From Agrobacterium larrymoorei (GTDB lineage: Bacteria > Pseudomonadota > Alphaproteobacteria > Rhizobiales > Rhizobiaceae), in contig NZ_JAAMFB010000017.1 of the NCBI RefSeq assembly GCF_013322225.1, positions 1 through 64,000 of the forward strand: a DNA stretch of 64,000 nt, read 5' to 3'. Under the pieces are notes generated by a model, which worked only from the letters and a program-made list of their open reading frames with translations, ran no database searches and was not told where the DNA came from. This document shows positions 1-10,211 of this stretch, one piece after another. The translations under genes and the position numbers were made by a program. The stretch's first letter is position 1; each line of letters starts with the position of its first letter.

Positions 1-123
1 CCTTTCTACAAACGCCTCATCGAAAACGGAAAACCACCCATCGTCGCAATCGCAGCAACCATGCGCAAAATCATCATAACCATCAACGCAAGGCTCAGAG
101 AGGATTTAGCTCAACAGAGTTGA
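1..123 (+). mobile_element. IS110-family transposase, C-terminal end only (cut by window edge)
   Basis: Reading from base 1 gives 40 codons and a TGA stop: it begins PFYKRLIENGKPP, continues IVAIAATMRK and ends REDLAQQS. The pattern F-Y-x-R-L-x-x-x-G-K-P-x-x-V-A-x-x-A-x-M-R-K is the usual C-terminus of IS110/IS1111 DEDD transposases, near their serine-containing transposase_20 domain. The rest of the element lies outside the window. It is transcribed towards der and stops 49 bp before the der stop codon. The family call is firm for so short a piece; the element name cannot be given. Confidence 0.8.
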
Positions 124-172
124 TGACGTCGAGTGTGAGGCAAGTTTGTACCCCAGTCCGTGAACGCCGCCG

Positions 173-1594
173 TTACCGCTTCTTCGCCTTATGCTCGAAC
201 GGATTATCCGAACCACGATAATGCACGCGGATCGGCACGCCAGGCATGTCGAAATCCTTGCGCAGGCCGTTTACCAGATAGCGCGTGTAGGATTCCGGGA
301 TCGCTTCAGGCCGGGTGCAGGAAATCATGAAGGCAGGCGGGCGGGCCTTGACCTGCGTCATGTATTTCAGGCGCAGACGGCGACCGGAGACGGCCGGTGG
401 CGGGTGCTGCGTGACCTGCATATCCAGCCACTTGTTGAGCTTGGCAGTAGAAATACGGCGGTTCCAGATCTTGTCCGTGTCGATGATGTTCTGCATCAGG
501 CGATCGAGGCCGTAACCGGTCTGGCCGGAAATCGGAACGGCGCGTATGCCGCGTGCCTGCGGAAGCAGACGCTCTGTCTTCTCACGCAGATCGGCGAGAA
601 ACGCCTGCGGATCTTCCACCAAATCCCACTTGTTGAAGGCCAGCACGGCGGCGCGGCCTTCGCGGATGACCAGATCCACAAGCTGTAGATCCTGCTTCTC
701 GAATGGAATGGTGCTATCGAAGACGATCACCACCGTTTCCGCAAAGCGGATGGAGCGCAGCGAATCTGCAACCGAAAGCTTTTCCAGCTTCTCCGTCACT
801 CTTGCCTTGCGGCGCATACCCGCCGTATCGAACATTTTGATGGTGCGGCCGCGCCAGTCCCATTCCACCGAAATACTGTCGCGGGTGATTCCCGCTTCCG
901 GGCCGGTCAGCAGACGGTCTTCACCGAGGAAGCGGTTGATAAGCGTGGACTTTCCTGCATTCGGGCGACCGATAATGGCGACGCGCAGCGGCTTGGTCTC
1001 GTCATAGACCGGCTCTTCATCCTCATCATCCACGTCGTCGCGCACGGAAATGTCGGTTTCGGCCTCATCGAAATCGTCTTCCGGCGGGAAGGCCACGTCT
1101 TCGCCGATGGCAGCGACGATGGCATCGCGCAGATCGATCATGCCCTGACCATGCTCGGCGGAAATCGGGCAAGGCTCGCCAAGGCCGAGCGTATAGGCAT
1201 CGTAAAAGCCGCCATCCGAACCCTTGGCTTCGGATTTGTTAGCCACCAGCACCACAGGCTTGCCGCGACGGCGCAGCATCTCGCCGAGCGTTTCATCGGC
1301 AGGCGTCAGGCCGTATTTTGCGTCTACGACGAACAACGTCAAATCGGCCTCTTCGATGGCCTCTTCCGTCTGCGCCCACATGCGGCCCTGAAGCGTTTCC
1401 GGACCGGACTGCTCAAGACCGGCGGTATCGATGATGGTGAAACGCAGGTCCACGAGCTTCGCGTCGCCCGGACGGCGATCTCGGGTCACGCCCGGCGTAT
1501 CATCCACAAGCGCCAGCTTCTTGCCAACCAGACGGTTGAACAGCGTGGACTTGCCGACATTGGGACGCCCGACGATGGCGACGGTGAAACTCAT
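173..1594 (-). CDS. der: Ribosome-assembly GTPase Der (EngA)
   Basis: Der is an essential GTPase with two tandem G domains that acts in maturation of the 50S ribosomal subunit. The 473-residue product has the first P-loop GRPNVGKST at about residues 9-17 and the second GRPNAGKST near residue 210. Between them is an acidic linker rich in D and E (around residues 175-200), typical of alphaproteobacterial Der. NKWD, the base-specificity motif, is visible in the second domain, and the C-terminal part is the KH-like domain. Length matches the family. The ATG is preceded by AGGA. The gene lies downstream of the YfgM-like gene on the same strand, 176 bp apart. Confidence 0.96.
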   Translation of the reverse strand: MSFTVAIVGRPNVGKSTLFNRLVGKKLALVDDTPGVTRDRRPGDAKLVDLRFTIIDTAGLEQSGPETLQGRMWAQTEEAIEEADLTLFVVDAKYGLTPADETLGEMLRRRGKPVVLVANKSEAKGSDGGFYDAYTLGLGEPCPISAEHGQGMIDLRDAIVAAIGEDVAFPPEDDFDEAETDISVRDDVDDEDEEPVYDETKPLRVAIIGRPNAGKSTLINRFLGEDRLLTGPEAGITRDSISVEWDWRGRTIKMFDTAGMRRKARVTEKLEKLSVADSLRSIRFAETVVIVFDSTIPFEKQDLQLVDLVIREGRAAVLAFNKWDLVEDPQAFLADLREKTERLLPQARGIRAVPISGQTGYGLDRLMQNIIDTDKIWNRRISTAKLNKWLDMQVTQHPPPAVSGRRLRLKYMTQVKARPPAFMISCTRPEAIPESYTRYLVNGLRKDFDMPGVPIRVHYRGSDNPFEHKAKKR

Positions 1595-1658
1595 TGAAAA
1601 TCCTAATCTAAACTTTTGCGCAAACGCACAGTCTATTCAAGAATTGCTACTGGTCTGG

Positions 1659-1705
1659 CGAAAATGATATTTTCGGGAACCGGAGCGCAGCGTACTTAAA
1701 GTACG
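1659..1705. repeat. Two short palindromes upstream of der
   Basis: Two perfect inverted repeats lie side by side in the 176-bp gap: CGAAAAT-GAT-ATTTTCG at 1659-1675 and CGTACTT-A-AAGTACG at 1691-1705. Neither is followed by a T-run on the minus strand that would make a clear terminator. They could be a small interspersed repeat, or operators for der. Confidence 0.45.
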
Positions 1706-1770
1706 TGAGCCTAGGTAAGCGCAGAAATTGCCATTTACAGCCGGCCAGCGGCGATTATTGGGTAGACTGT

Positions 1771-2442
1771 TTACGATGCCTTGCCGGTTGCGGCAATATT
1801 ATCCAGCATGATCTGTGCGCGGTTGGCGACATTGCGTGGCGCCTGAACATCACCGGTGATCTGTTCGAACCACTGCTTGGCCTGCGCAAAGTTGCCTGCC
1901 TTATACGCAGCAAGACCGAGCGCTTCGCGTGCAGAATTGCGCATAGCCTGACCTTCGCTGGTCAGCGCTTCGGCTTGAGCCGAAACCTGCTCGTAAGTGC
2001 CGTTGTCTACCAGCAGCCAGGCTGCACGAACCTTCGCCGTGTCGCGGAAGACCTGCGGCGCGCTGGTGTCATTGCCGATATTGGTAAAGGCGGCAATTGC
2101 GCCAGCGGCATCGCCCTTTTGCGCCAGGAGCGTGGCCGAGCGGAACTTCGCGAGGACCGGGTAAGAGCCGTGGCCCGATGTCTCAAGCTCGGAAAGCGCC
2201 TTCAATGCCTCATCCTGCTTACCTTCGGCCGCCAGCGTCAGCGCGCCTGCAAACTGATCGCCGGAATTGGAGGCGCGATTGCTGCTCCAATATTCATAGA
2301 TACCCGCACCTGCCGCGCCAAGCACGATCAGGATCGCAGCACCGATGACGACAATGCCGTAACGCCCCCAGAAATTGCTCAGTTGCTCGGAGCGAATCTG
2401 CTCGTTCACTTCGCGGATGAAGGTTTCATTCTCGTTCGCCAT
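1771..2442 (-). CDS. YfgM-like membrane-anchored TPR protein
   Basis: The 223-residue protein has a short cytoplasmic N-terminus, one membrane helix at about residues 20-43 (hydrophobic run from YGIVVIGAAI to GIYEYW), and a periplasmic helical part rich in Ala and Leu that fits tetratricopeptide-like repeats. This is the arrangement of YfgM (DUF2133/TPR_21), an ancillary SecYEG partner in E. coli; its role in rhizobia is inferred. The start MANENETF was chosen because GGAGA lies 8 bp upstream; a longer reading frame further upstream lacks such a site. Linkage to der resembles the yfgM-bamB-der order of enterobacteria, although no bamB is present. Confidence 0.75.
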   Translation of the reverse strand: MANENETFIREVNEQIRSEQLSNFWGRYGIVVIGAAILIVLGAAGAGIYEYWSSNRASNSGDQFAGALTLAAEGKQDEALKALSELETSGHGSYPVLAKFRSATLLAQKGDAAGAIAAFTNIGNDTSAPQVFRDTAKVRAAWLLVDNGTYEQVSAQAEALTSEGQAMRNSAREALGLAAYKAGNFAQAKQWFEQITGDVQAPRNVANRAQIMLDNIAATGKAS

Positions 2443-2629
2443 CAAATTCTCCATTATCCGCATCGATCGATTTGTTTCGACCGTCATGCGGACATGCCAA
2501 AGCGCTTGCGGGGTTGGCAAAACAAGGCCAGCCACCTTTATTGCTCGGCCTTCTAGCGTATTTTCGTTGTTATGTAAGGGGGAAAGAGCGCCTCCCCTGG
2601 CATTAGCAGATCAAAAAGACCTGATTTAC

Positions 2630-3214
2630 TTACATCGGCAACGGTTGAACCCCGATCAACCATTCATGCAGCTTCCAGATGAAGGCGGACCAAAGCAGAA
2701 CTCCCAGTACGATCGCGCCAAAATCATTTCGGGAAGATACGAAAGGCCGAAGAGCAAGTTGTCCCGCTCTCTGCTGCCGCTTCAGGAAAATACGCATCAC
2801 CACGCCCCACGCGAGAAACGAGGCAAAAAGGATGACGGACGAGGTCTCGCCGTTGGCGAGAAGATGCGAAAATGCCCAGATTTTCAAAGAGAGAACCAGA
2901 GGATGTTTGGTCTTGGTCGCAATATGGCCAGCAGGAAGGATGCTGGCGGCAAGACAGATCATTGCGATCAGCATCAACGTCAGTGCAATATGGCTCATCC
3001 AGACAGGCGGATAGTAAAGCATGTCCGTGACCTGCCGCGCCTGCCCAAAAGCATAGGCAACGAAAGCGATTGAGAGGATGCTGACCACGGAATAGATGCC
3101 CTTGAACAGCCCTTCGCCCAAGCGGCTGATCAAATCTGAACGGAAGCCGGGAGCAATGAGACGCAGCGAATGCGTGGCGAAGAAAATGATGAGGGACACG
3201 ACGAGCAAGAGCAT
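2630..3214 (-). CDS. NnrU-family integral membrane protein
   Basis: The 194-residue protein is almost entirely hydrophobic, with about five or six membrane helices, starting MLLLVVSLIIFFATHSLRL. The early F-x-x-x-H-S-L-R motif and the histidines WMSHIAL and KHPLVLSLKIWAFSHLLANG are characteristic of NnrU, a family named from nitrate/nitrite respiration loci and related to zeta-carotene isomerase. No denitrification genes are near, so the function is open. The ATG is supported by AAGGAAG 6 bp upstream; the extra upstream reading frame is rejected. It is divergent from the deacetylase gene. Confidence 0.8.
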   Translation of the reverse strand: MLLLVVSLIIFFATHSLRLIAPGFRSDLISRLGEGLFKGIYSVVSILSIAFVAYAFGQARQVTDMLYYPPVWMSHIALTLMLIAMICLAASILPAGHIATKTKHPLVLSLKIWAFSHLLANGETSSVILFASFLAWGVVMRIFLKRQQRAGQLALRPFVSSRNDFGAIVLGVLLWSAFIWKLHEWLIGVQPLPM

Positions 3215-3351
3215 GAAGGCTTCCTTTGCCGGAAAACGATAGTTCAGTGCATCTTGGATTATGGCGAAAAGGCAAAAAATGCCAGCCAAATCAAAGCTTC
3301 GCCGTAATCGACCGGCAAAAGGCCGCTTTTGAAATTTTACGTGGTCACTGA

Positions 3352-4344
3352 ATGTTGCGTCCCCTCGTCCCCCTTTTGCTTTCCATAGCCACGGCAACGG
3401 CGGCGTTCGCGCAGCCGGTCCAGCCAGATGAAAAGCCGAAGCAGCTCGTGCTGGTGTCTTTCGATGGCGCGGGCGACAATGCGCTGTGGGCGCGAAGCCG
3501 CGCAACGGCGAAGGAAGTGGGTGCACATTTCACATACTTTCTCGCTTGCACGCTGATCATGGACCGCAAGACCAGTTCCAAGACCTATCAGGGACCGGGG
3601 CAGAAGATCGGCCGTTCCAACGTCGGTTTCGGGCAGTCGGTGGAAGAGGTGGAAACGCGGCTGCGCAATATCTGGGAAGCCAAACAGGAAGGCCACGAGA
3701 TTGCCAATCACACCTGCGGCCATTTCGATGGCGGCGAGTGGACCGAGGATCAATGGGACGCCGAATTCACCGCGTTCACCAGCGCCATGGAAAATGCCTG
3801 GTCGATGATCGGCAAAAAGGTCGAGGAGCCGCAGGGCTGGCGCGAATTCGTGCACGGCATCAACGGCTTTCGCGCACCCTATCTCTCACAAAGCGATGCG
3901 CTGACAGCGGCGCAAAAGAAGCACGGCTTTGCCTTCGACGCGACCAGCATCACCAAAGGTCCGGCGTGGCCGGTGCGAAAAAACGGGATAGAGCATTTCG
4001 GCCTGCCGCTTATTCCCGAAGGCCCGAATAACCGTCCTATCATTGCGATGGATTATAATCTCTTCGTGCGCCACTCCATGGCCATCGAAACACCCGCGAA
4101 ATCCGCCGAGTTCGAAGACCGCGCCTACACCGCCTTCCGCGCCGCCTTCGACAAGCAATACAACGGCGAACGCATTCCGCTTCAGCTCGGCTTTCACTTC
4201 GTGAAGATGAACGGCGGCGCGTATTGGAACGCCTACGAGCGCCTGCTACGCGAAGTTTGTAAGAAAGAAGATGTCGCCTGTGTCAGCTATGAAGAGGCGA
4301 TGCCGATGATCGAGGCGCGACGGAAGGAAAAGTCTGAGGGGTGA
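3352..4344 (+). CDS. Secreted polysaccharide deacetylase (NodB-like)
   Basis: The 330-residue product has a signal peptide cleaved near AFA-QP (residue about 20). The NodB-type metal site is visible: VSFDGAGDN supplies the aspartates and HEIANHTCGHF the two histidines (H-x3-H). The later segment FRAPYLS fits the family's R-x-P-Y/F motif. It probably deacetylates a cell-wall or extracellular glycan in the periplasm; the substrate is unknown. A long insertion between the first Asp motif and the His motif sets it apart from plain chitooligosaccharide deacetylases. The gene stands alone, divergent from the NnrU-like gene. Confidence 0.82.
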   Translation: MLRPLVPLLLSIATATAAFAQPVQPDEKPKQLVLVSFDGAGDNALWARSRATAKEVGAHFTYFLACTLIMDRKTSSKTYQGPGQKIGRSNVGFGQSVEEVETRLRNIWEAKQEGHEIANHTCGHFDGGEWTEDQWDAEFTAFTSAMENAWSMIGKKVEEPQGWREFVHGINGFRAPYLSQSDALTAAQKKHGFAFDATSITKGPAWPVRKNGIEHFGLPLIPEGPNNRPIIAMDYNLFVRHSMAIETPAKSAEFEDRAYTAFRAAFDKQYNGERIPLQLGFHFVKMNGGAYWNAYERLLREVCKKEDVACVSYEEAMPMIEARRKEKSEG

Positions 4345-4438
4345 GGGCTTTGCTCAGTGCGAACAATCTCGTAAATCAACGGATTAGTAGCATTTCATCG
4401 TACAAAAAAATGCGGAAATGTCTGGCGAAGCCCAGCTT

Positions 4439-4527
4439 GTCGTTATGCTCGGACCCATCCCGAGCATCCGCAACGTCTCAAATATTTCAACTTGGTTAGA
4501 TCCTCGGCACAAGGCCGAGGATGACGG
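4439..4527. repeat. Rhizobial-type palindromic intergenic repeat
   Basis: Two arms that are approximate reverse complements flank a short centre: GTCGTTATGCTCGG...CCGAGCATCC on the left and GATCCTCGG...CCGAGGATGACGG on the right. Each arm is itself a hairpin (CTCGG/CCGAG). The pattern of GTCAT-CTCGG-CCGAGGAT arms is common between genes in Agrobacterium and Rhizobium. It sits between convergent genes and may also serve as a bidirectional terminator. Confidence 0.65.
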
Positions 4528-4547
4528 AGAAGAGGTTTTCGCCCCGA

Positions 4548-5825
4548 TTACGTAGGTTTGTTCGCAGCCAGTTCACCATCTTCCGCTTCACGCTTCAGAT
4601 AGCGCTGATCGATTTCCGGCAGCGGCTTGTCGTCGATGGCTGCTTCGAAAGCTTTGAGGCGCTTATAGATGGATAGAAGTTCAACGATCGTAGTCCATGA
4701 ATTGATGAGGTACTGGAACGAACCTCGCACCTGATCGAAGACGTTACCGATCTGCGTGAATACGCCAAGAGTAACTTTGCCTGCTGCAATAGAGGGGATA
4801 AGTACGATCAAGCTGTAAAGGTTATCCGCTTGCAGATAAAAAATACGGGCGACATTGAAGTACATGTAATGGAAATACAGGCGGAAGTAATTTTTGCGAA
4901 CTTTTGCAAATAATTCTGCGACAGTTATCGGATCCGCCCTGTCGTCATGGTCTTCGCCGTAAACCAGTTCTTTTCGATAGGCAGCTTCGACACGCTGATT
5001 GCGGAATTCAAGGCCTGGAAGCTTGATACCGACCAAGGCAAGAAAGCCCGTACCGAACAAAGACCAAACAACGGCGGCCCAAACGAGAGCATGGGGAATT
5101 TCGCCAACGATCGGAAGCTCGGTAATCGTTTCTGAGAAAGTAAATAGCACAGGCAGAAAAGCGATAAGCGTCATGATCGCTCTAACGAGCCCAACGCCCA
5201 AGCCTTCAACGGTGCTCGAAAATCGCATCGTATCTTCTTGAACACGCTGGGAGGCGCCTTCGATATGACGCAGGCGGTCCCAATTCGCCATGTAGAACTC
5301 GTTCATCGCCGTACGCCAACGGAAGATATAGTGGCTGACGAAGAAAAGATTGAGAACGCCAACCGTGATAGCGAAAAACAGAATACCTGTGACGCCGACT
5401 AGCCCCATATAGAGTTGCTCCGCCGTTACCGGAGCCGTTTTTGCGAGCGCTTGCTGGACGAGATCATAATACGGACCGTACCATGCATTCATCGCAACGC
5501 TGACCTGAACCGAAAAATACGTAGCGAAAATAATCAGTGCAGAGCCCAGTATCGACCAGTTCTGCCACCTGTGCGGGCTGAATGCGAACCAGAAAGCGGC
5601 GAATAGACCAACTGCCACTATATAAAACAGATAAAACCAGAGAAACGGCGGAGACCAGAACACTGATACCCCGATGATAGGCGCCTGCCCTTCCGGTAAA
5701 GACGGAATGCCTAGAGATGACCCCCAGTCCTTTGCACCGGCATACCACAACCCAATCATGAGCAACGACCAGACTAGGGCAGAGGTAAAAAACAGCTTGG
5801 GTTTTGGGAAAAAGGAATGAAACAC
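4548..5825 (-). CDS. bacA: SbmA/BacA-family peptide transporter
   Basis: BacA imports proline-rich and NCR-type peptides across the inner membrane and, in rhizobia, is needed for chronic infection and for very-long-chain fatty acid modification of lipid A. The 425-residue protein starts [16 protein letters not shown] and has about eight hydrophobic helices. The family's central signature is present: [19 protein letters not shown], then the [15 protein letters not shown] segment, and [18 protein letters not shown] near the end. Length equals known rhizobial BacA (about 420). It follows map on the same strand but across a gap that holds a perfect inverted repeat, so it may have its own promoter. 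Confidence 0.93.
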   Translation of the reverse strand: MFHSFFPKPKLFFTSALVWSLLMIGLWYAGAKDWGSSLGIPSLPEGQAPIIGVSVFWSPPFLWFYLFYIVAVGLFAAFWFAFSPHRWQNWSILGSALIIFATYFSVQVSVAMNAWYGPYYDLVQQALAKTAPVTAEQLYMGLVGVTGILFFAITVGVLNLFFVSHYIFRWRTAMNEFYMANWDRLRHIEGASQRVQEDTMRFSSTVEGLGVGLVRAIMTLIAFLPVLFTFSETITELPIVGEIPHALVWAAVVWSLFGTGFLALVGIKLPGLEFRNQRVEAAYRKELVYGEDHDDRADPITVAELFAKVRKNYFRLYFHYMYFNVARIFYLQADNLYSLIVLIPSIAAGKVTLGVFTQIGNVFDQVRGSFQYLINSWTTIVELLSIYKRLKAFEAAIDDKPLPEIDQRYLKREAEDGELAANKPT

Positions 5826-5921
5826 GTTTCGAACTCTCGCGAGTTTGGAGATCAGCCATTATTGGCGAAGCACTTTGGTCGCGAAACTAGGCCAGAAATT
5901 TGTCCACGGCAACGCGGCAAA

Positions 5922-5949
5922 CACTATCTTACGAAGATGTAAGATAGTG
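5922..5949. promoter_or_regulatory. Perfect 11-bp inverted repeat between map and bacA
   Basis: CACTATCTTAC and GTAAGATAGTG are perfect reverse complements separated by 6 bp (GAAGAT). There is no T-run on either side, which argues against a plain intrinsic terminator. It is centred 110 bp upstream of the bacA start, so an operator for bacA or an mRNA stem-loop are both possible. Confidence 0.5.
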
Positions 5950-6012
5950 GAGCGTCTCCGCTACTGCATATGCCAAAGTGTTACTTAAGCACTGACGAAA
6001 ATCCGGTGGAGA

Positions 6013-6765
6013 TTATTCCGCAAGCGTGAGGATCAGCGGTCCGTTCTTGGTGGCCACCACCGTGTGTTCGAATTGGACCGTAGGAGCGCTTGGGTCGCTG
6101 AAGAGTGTCCAGGGGTCGTCATCGCCGTCTTCGGCCCAATAGGCACCCATGGATAAAAACGGTTCTACGGTGAAGACCATACCGTCGGTCATGACGCGGG
6201 TTTCATCCTTGTCCGGCCAGGTGGCGAGCTCCGTCGGCTCTTCGTGCAGGGAACGCCCGATGCCGTGGCTGGCGAGGTTGGTGATCAGCGTGTAGCGGTT
6301 CTTCTTGGCAAAAGCGCCGATGGAGTTGCCGATGTCGGCAAGCGGACGACCGGCCTTCACCTGTTGCAAGCCCGTCCACATCGCACGCTTGCCATCCCGG
6401 CAGAGACGTTCGATCTCCTTTTTCACCGGCGGCATGGCGAAGGACGAGCCGGTGTCACCGAAGAAACCGTCTTTTACGGCGGAGACATCGATATTGACGA
6501 GATCGCCCGCCTTGATGATGCGCGGGCCGGGAATGCCATGCGCCACTTCCTCATTGACGCTGATGCAGGTGGCACCCGGGAACTGGTAGCAGAATTCAGG
6601 CGCAGACTGCGCGCCGTTTCCCTCCAGCACCTTGCGACCGATATCGTCCAGCTCAGCGGTGGTGATCCCCGGCTCCAGCGCATTGGCCATGGTCTGCATC
6701 GCGACAGCGCAGATCCGGCCAATATCCTTGAGCTTGATGAGTTCTTCTTCCGTCGAGATAACCAT
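6013..6765 (-). CDS. map: Type I methionine aminopeptidase
   Basis: Removes the initiator methionine from nascent proteins. The 250-residue product shows the dinuclear metal ligands of the M24 family: Asp in VNIDVSAVKDGFFGD (two aspartates), His in NLASHGIGRSLHEEP, Glu in FTVEPFLS and Glu in VQFEHTVV. The substrate-binding histidine lies in EEVAHGIPG. The start MVISTEEELIK is chosen because the longer upstream frame (MPGFIFALCRR) overlaps the gap and is not conserved-looking. It lies 45 bp after the LLM gene on the same strand. Confidence 0.95.
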   Translation of the reverse strand: MVISTEEELIKLKDIGRICAVAMQTMANALEPGITTAELDDIGRKVLEGNGAQSAPEFCYQFPGATCISVNEEVAHGIPGPRIIKAGDLVNIDVSAVKDGFFGDTGSSFAMPPVKKEIERLCRDGKRAMWTGLQQVKAGRPLADIGNSIGAFAKKNRYTLITNLASHGIGRSLHEEPTELATWPDKDETRVMTDGMVFTVEPFLSMGAYWAEDGDDDPWTLFSDPSAPTVQFEHTVVATKNGPLILTLAE

Positions 6766-6810
6766 TTCACGTCCATGTCTTCGGCAGAGGGCGAAAATAA
6801 AGCCCGGCAA

Positions 6811-7872
6811 TCAAGCCGTCGCTTTCACCCTATCGGCACTGCCAGTCAATTCTTTTCTGACGATAGGAGCGACTTTGGTGCCGTAAAGCTCGATCCCGCG
6901 CATGATCTGGTCGTGCGGCATAAGCCCGATGGCCATTTGCAGAAGGAAGCGATCGTTCTTGAATACGCCATGGGCCTTGATGATCTTTTCCGCGACCAGT
7001 TCCGGCTCACCGAGGAAAAGATTGCCTTCTGGCCCACGCGCCATGTCGAAATGCGCACGGTTCGTTGGCCCCCAGCCGCGCTCACGGCCGATCCGGTCCA
7101 TCACCGCCGCCTGCGGTCCATAGAACTGATCGGCGGCCTTGTCGGTCGTATCGGCAATGAAACCGTGGACGTTGATACTGGTCTTCTGCTTTTCCGCCGG
7201 TTGACCAGCGCGGCGAGCCGCCTCGCGATAAAGATCAAAAAGCGGCGCGAAACGTCGATACTCGCCGCCGATAATGGCAAGCGCCACCGGCAGACCCATG
7301 GCACCCGCACGAGCAACAGACTGCGGGGTTCCTCCGACAGCGATCCAAACGGGTAAAAGCTCCTGCAAGGGACGCGGATAGACGCCCCGGCCATTGATGG
7401 GCGGATGCTTGGTGCCGGACCATGTGACGATCTCGCTTTCACGAAGCGCCAGAAGAAGGTCGAGCTTTTCGGCGAAGAGTTCGTCGTAATCTTCAAGATT
7501 ATAGCCGAATAGCGGATAGGATTCGATAAAGGAGCCGCGCCCCGCCATGATCTCCGCACGCCCGTTGGACAATAGGTCCACTGTGGCGAACTGCTGGAAA
7601 ACCCGGATCGGATCATCTGAACTCAGCACGGAAACAGCGCTGGAAAGCCGGATGTTGTTTGTCTTTACGGCAGCCGCGGCAAGAACGGTGGAGGGCGAAG
7701 AGACCACATAGTCGGGCCGGTGATGTTCGCCAAGGCCGAACACGTCGAGGCCGACCTGATCGGCAAGCTCGATTTCTTCCAGCAAATCCTTGAGACGCCG
7801 CGCGCCTTCCTGCCCGAAGCCGTCAGCAGGTTTCGGATCGACATCCGCGAATGTATAGAGACCAAGTTCCAT
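6811..7872 (-). CDS. LLM-class flavin-dependent oxidoreductase
   Basis: Member of the bacterial luciferase-like monooxygenase superfamily, a TIM-barrel FMN enzyme; the substrate is not known. The 353-residue sequence has the family's N-terminal strand with the [15 protein letters not shown] motif, the [15 protein letters not shown] segment, [15 protein letters not shown], and [14 protein letters not shown]. These features fit the subfamily whose structure was solved from Agrobacterium (LLM_2I7G type, from memory). It precedes map and bacA on the same strand. Confidence 0.88.
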   Translation of the reverse strand: MELGLYTFADVDPKPADGFGQEGARRLKDLLEEIELADQVGLDVFGLGEHHRPDYVVSSPSTVLAAAAVKTNNIRLSSAVSVLSSDDPIRVFQQFATVDLLSNGRAEIMAGRGSFIESYPLFGYNLEDYDELFAEKLDLLLALRESEIVTWSGTKHPPINGRGVYPRPLQELLPVWIAVGGTPQSVARAGAMGLPVALAIIGGEYRRFAPLFDLYREAARRAGQPAEKQKTSINVHGFIADTTDKAADQFYGPQAAVMDRIGRERGWGPTNRAHFDMARGPEGNLFLGEPELVAEKIIKAHGVFKNDRFLLQMAIGLMPHDQIMRGIELYGTKVAPIVRKELTGSADRVKATA

Positions 7873-8025
7873 GCCCGCTCCTCGTTCAAAGACCGCATCG
7901 ATTTTCTCAAATCGCCATGCGCAATTTAGAAAACTGAAATAGGTGCGCGAGGGTCGTGAAGCAAACTGAAAATCTGAAACGGATTGTTCGATAATTTCGA
8001 TGGCAGCGGCGGAAAAGACTCCGGT

Positions 8026-8493
8026 TCAAATCTTTTGCAGAAGCGCCTCAAGTTGTTCCGCCGCAGCGGTCCAACCCTCCTCAAAGCCCATGTCCACATG
8101 GGTTTTCTTGTCGTCGGCGTTCCAGTGCAAGGCGCGGGCCGTATATTTGGTCTTCCCGTTTCCCGCATCTTCGAAGGTGATGTAGCCGGTCATGAAAGGC
8201 CGCTCGGCAGGAGCCCAGCCTTCGGTGAAAGCATCGGTAAAGACGATACGCTGGTTGGGCACGACATCCAGAAAAACGCCGAGGTTTTCGTAAATCTCGC
8301 CTGTCGGCGCATGCATGGTGGTATTGAATGCGCCACCGGGCCTTAGATCTATAACTGCATCTGACGTGGTGTAGGGTAAAGGTGCCCACCAGCTGACAAG
8401 TAAATCCGGATCGGTCCAGGCCCGAAACATCTTTTCCGGCGTTGCATCGACAATACGGCTAAGCGACAACTCATGTTCTGCTATGGATGGCAT
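8026..8493 (-). CDS. SRPBCC (AHSA1-like) domain protein
   Basis: A 155-residue single-domain START/AHSA1 protein. Visible marks are the N-terminal LSRIVDATPEKMFRAWTDP helix entry, LVSWWAPLPYT, LRPGGAF, and the C-terminal helix GFEEGWTAAAEQLEALL. Such proteins have a hydrophobic cavity and often lie beside ArsR regulators, but none is present here. The start MPSIAEHELS has GGGGAGG about 8 bp upstream and is preferred to a longer frame starting 45 bp earlier. Ligand and role are unknown. Confidence 0.88.
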   Translation of the reverse strand: MPSIAEHELSLSRIVDATPEKMFRAWTDPDLLVSWWAPLPYTTSDAVIDLRPGGAFNTTMHAPTGEIYENLGVFLDVVPNQRIVFTDAFTEGWAPAERPFMTGYITFEDAGNGKTKYTARALHWNADDKKTHVDMGFEEGWTAAAEQLEALLQKI

Positions 8494-8560
8494 GTGCTGT
8501 TCCTCCCCTTGAACAGCACACACCATAGCGTATTTCATGAATTACTATAACTGGCGAATT

Positions 8561-10054
8561 TCAACTGGCGCTCAACGTGCGCCTTACAGCATTTTTCCAG
8601 CCTTTGATCTTCCGCGTCCGGGTTTCCTCATCCATCGTCGGCTCGAAACGGCGATCGCGCGACCAGGCCTCGGAAAACTCCTTCATGCTTGGCCAAACCC
8701 CTGCGCTGCTGCCAGCAAGCCATGCGGCACCGAGTGCCGTCGTCTCGAGGATTACGGGGCGGTCGACCGGCGCATCGATCAGATCGGAAAGGCGCTGCAT
8801 CGTCCAGTCGGAGGCCACCATGCCGCCATCCACGCGCAAGACGGTATCGCAATCACCGTTCTTCCAATCTTTGTGCATGGCATCCAACAGATCGCCGGTC
8901 TGGTAGCAGACGGCCTCGAGTGCGGCGCGCGCAAACTCGGCTGGCCCCGTCCCCCGTGTCAGGCCGAACATTGCGCCACGCGCCTCGGCATCCCACCAGG
9001 GCGCACCGAGACCGACGAAAGCGGGAACGAGATAGACGTCCTGCCCCGGATCGGCCTTGTCGGCCAAAGCGCCCGTCTCAGGCGCGGAGCCGATGATCTT
9101 CAGGCCATCACGCAGCCACTGCACGGCGGCACCGGCCACGAAGATGGAACCCTCCAGCGCGTAATAGGACTTGCCATCGAGACGATAGGCAATCGTCGTC
9201 AACAGCCGGTTCTTGGAGCGAACGATGTCCTCACCCGTATTGAGCAGCGCAAAGCAGCCTGTTCCATAGGTTGACTTCAACATACCGGGCTCGAAGCAGG
9301 CCTGACCGATGACGGCGGCGTGCTGGTCTCCCGCTACGCCCAAGATCGGAATTTCCGCGCCGAACAGTTCCGCATCTGCCACGCCGAAGTCGGCGGCACA
9401 ATCCAGCACTTCCGGCAGTACGGATTTAGGTACGTCGAGGATGTCGAGCAGTTCCTTGTCCCAGACGTTCTTTTCGATATTGAACATCAACGTGCGCGAG
9501 GCATTGGTCGCGTCCGTGACGAAGGACTTGCCGCCCGTTAGACGCCAGATCAGGAAGGTATCGACGGTGCCGAAGCAAAGCTCACCCTTTTCCGCCCGCT
9601 TGCGCGCGCCCTTCACGTTGGACAGGAGCCAGGAAAGCTTGGTACCGGAAAAATAAGGGTCCAGCAGCAGGCCGGTGCGCTTGGTGAAAAGCTTCTCGTG
9701 ACCGGCCTTCTTCAGTTTGTCGCAATATTTTGCCGTGCGACGATCCTGCCAGACGATCGCATTGTGCAAGGGCTTACCGGTTTCACGATCCCACAGCAGC
9801 GTCGTTTCGCGCTGGTTGGTTATGCCGATGGCGGAAATATCGGAAGCCTTGAGATTTGCCTTTTCCAGCGCCTGTTTGATGGACCAGACGACGGTTTCCC
9901 AAATCTCCTCTGGGTCGTGTTCCACCCAGCCGGAATTCGGGAATATCTGCCTGAACTCTTTCTGCCCGGTCCCTGCCACCTTCATCGAGCCGTCAAAAAC
10001 GATGGCGCGCGTCGATGTTGTACCCTGGTCGATGGCGAGAACGTAGCCGCCCAT
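8561..10054 (-). CDS. glpK: Glycerol kinase
   Basis: Phosphorylates glycerol to sn-glycerol 3-phosphate. The 497-residue protein has the FGGY-kinase phosphate-1 loop [15 protein letters not shown] at the N-terminus, the W-x-D-x-R-T segment [41 protein letters not shown] (phosphate-2) and [15 protein letters not shown] (adenosine-binding). Length is standard. No glpF or glpD is adjacent. It is divergent from bdhA, with 157 bp between the two starts. Confidence 0.96.
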   Translation of the reverse strand: MGGYVLAIDQGTTSTRAIVFDGSMKVAGTGQKEFRQIFPNSGWVEHDPEEIWETVVWSIKQALEKANLKASDISAIGITNQRETTLLWDRETGKPLHNAIVWQDRRTAKYCDKLKKAGHEKLFTKRTGLLLDPYFSGTKLSWLLSNVKGARKRAEKGELCFGTVDTFLIWRLTGGKSFVTDATNASRTLMFNIEKNVWDKELLDILDVPKSVLPEVLDCAADFGVADAELFGAEIPILGVAGDQHAAVIGQACFEPGMLKSTYGTGCFALLNTGEDIVRSKNRLLTTIAYRLDGKSYYALEGSIFVAGAAVQWLRDGLKIIGSAPETGALADKADPGQDVYLVPAFVGLGAPWWDAEARGAMFGLTRGTGPAEFARAALEAVCYQTGDLLDAMHKDWKNGDCDTVLRVDGGMVASDWTMQRLSDLIDAPVDRPVILETTALGAAWLAGSSAGVWPSMKEFSEAWSRDRRFEPTMDEETRTRKIKGWKNAVRRTLSAS

Positions 10055-10211
10055 TTATTCCTCCCGAAAATCAGTTTGGCGCAACACAATATGCGGGAAG
10101 AACAAAGTCAACCCACTCTTGGCTGTGTATGTGAAATCCAATTGCCAGTTCCCCCGGTTTAAGCATAACTTGAAGTACGAGCCGTAGTGACGTTGGATAA
10201 AAGGGGAACGC

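Noticed and set aside
6244-7356. 370-residue plus-strand frame across map and the LLM gene
   Set aside because: Runs antisense through two recognised genes; no motifs.
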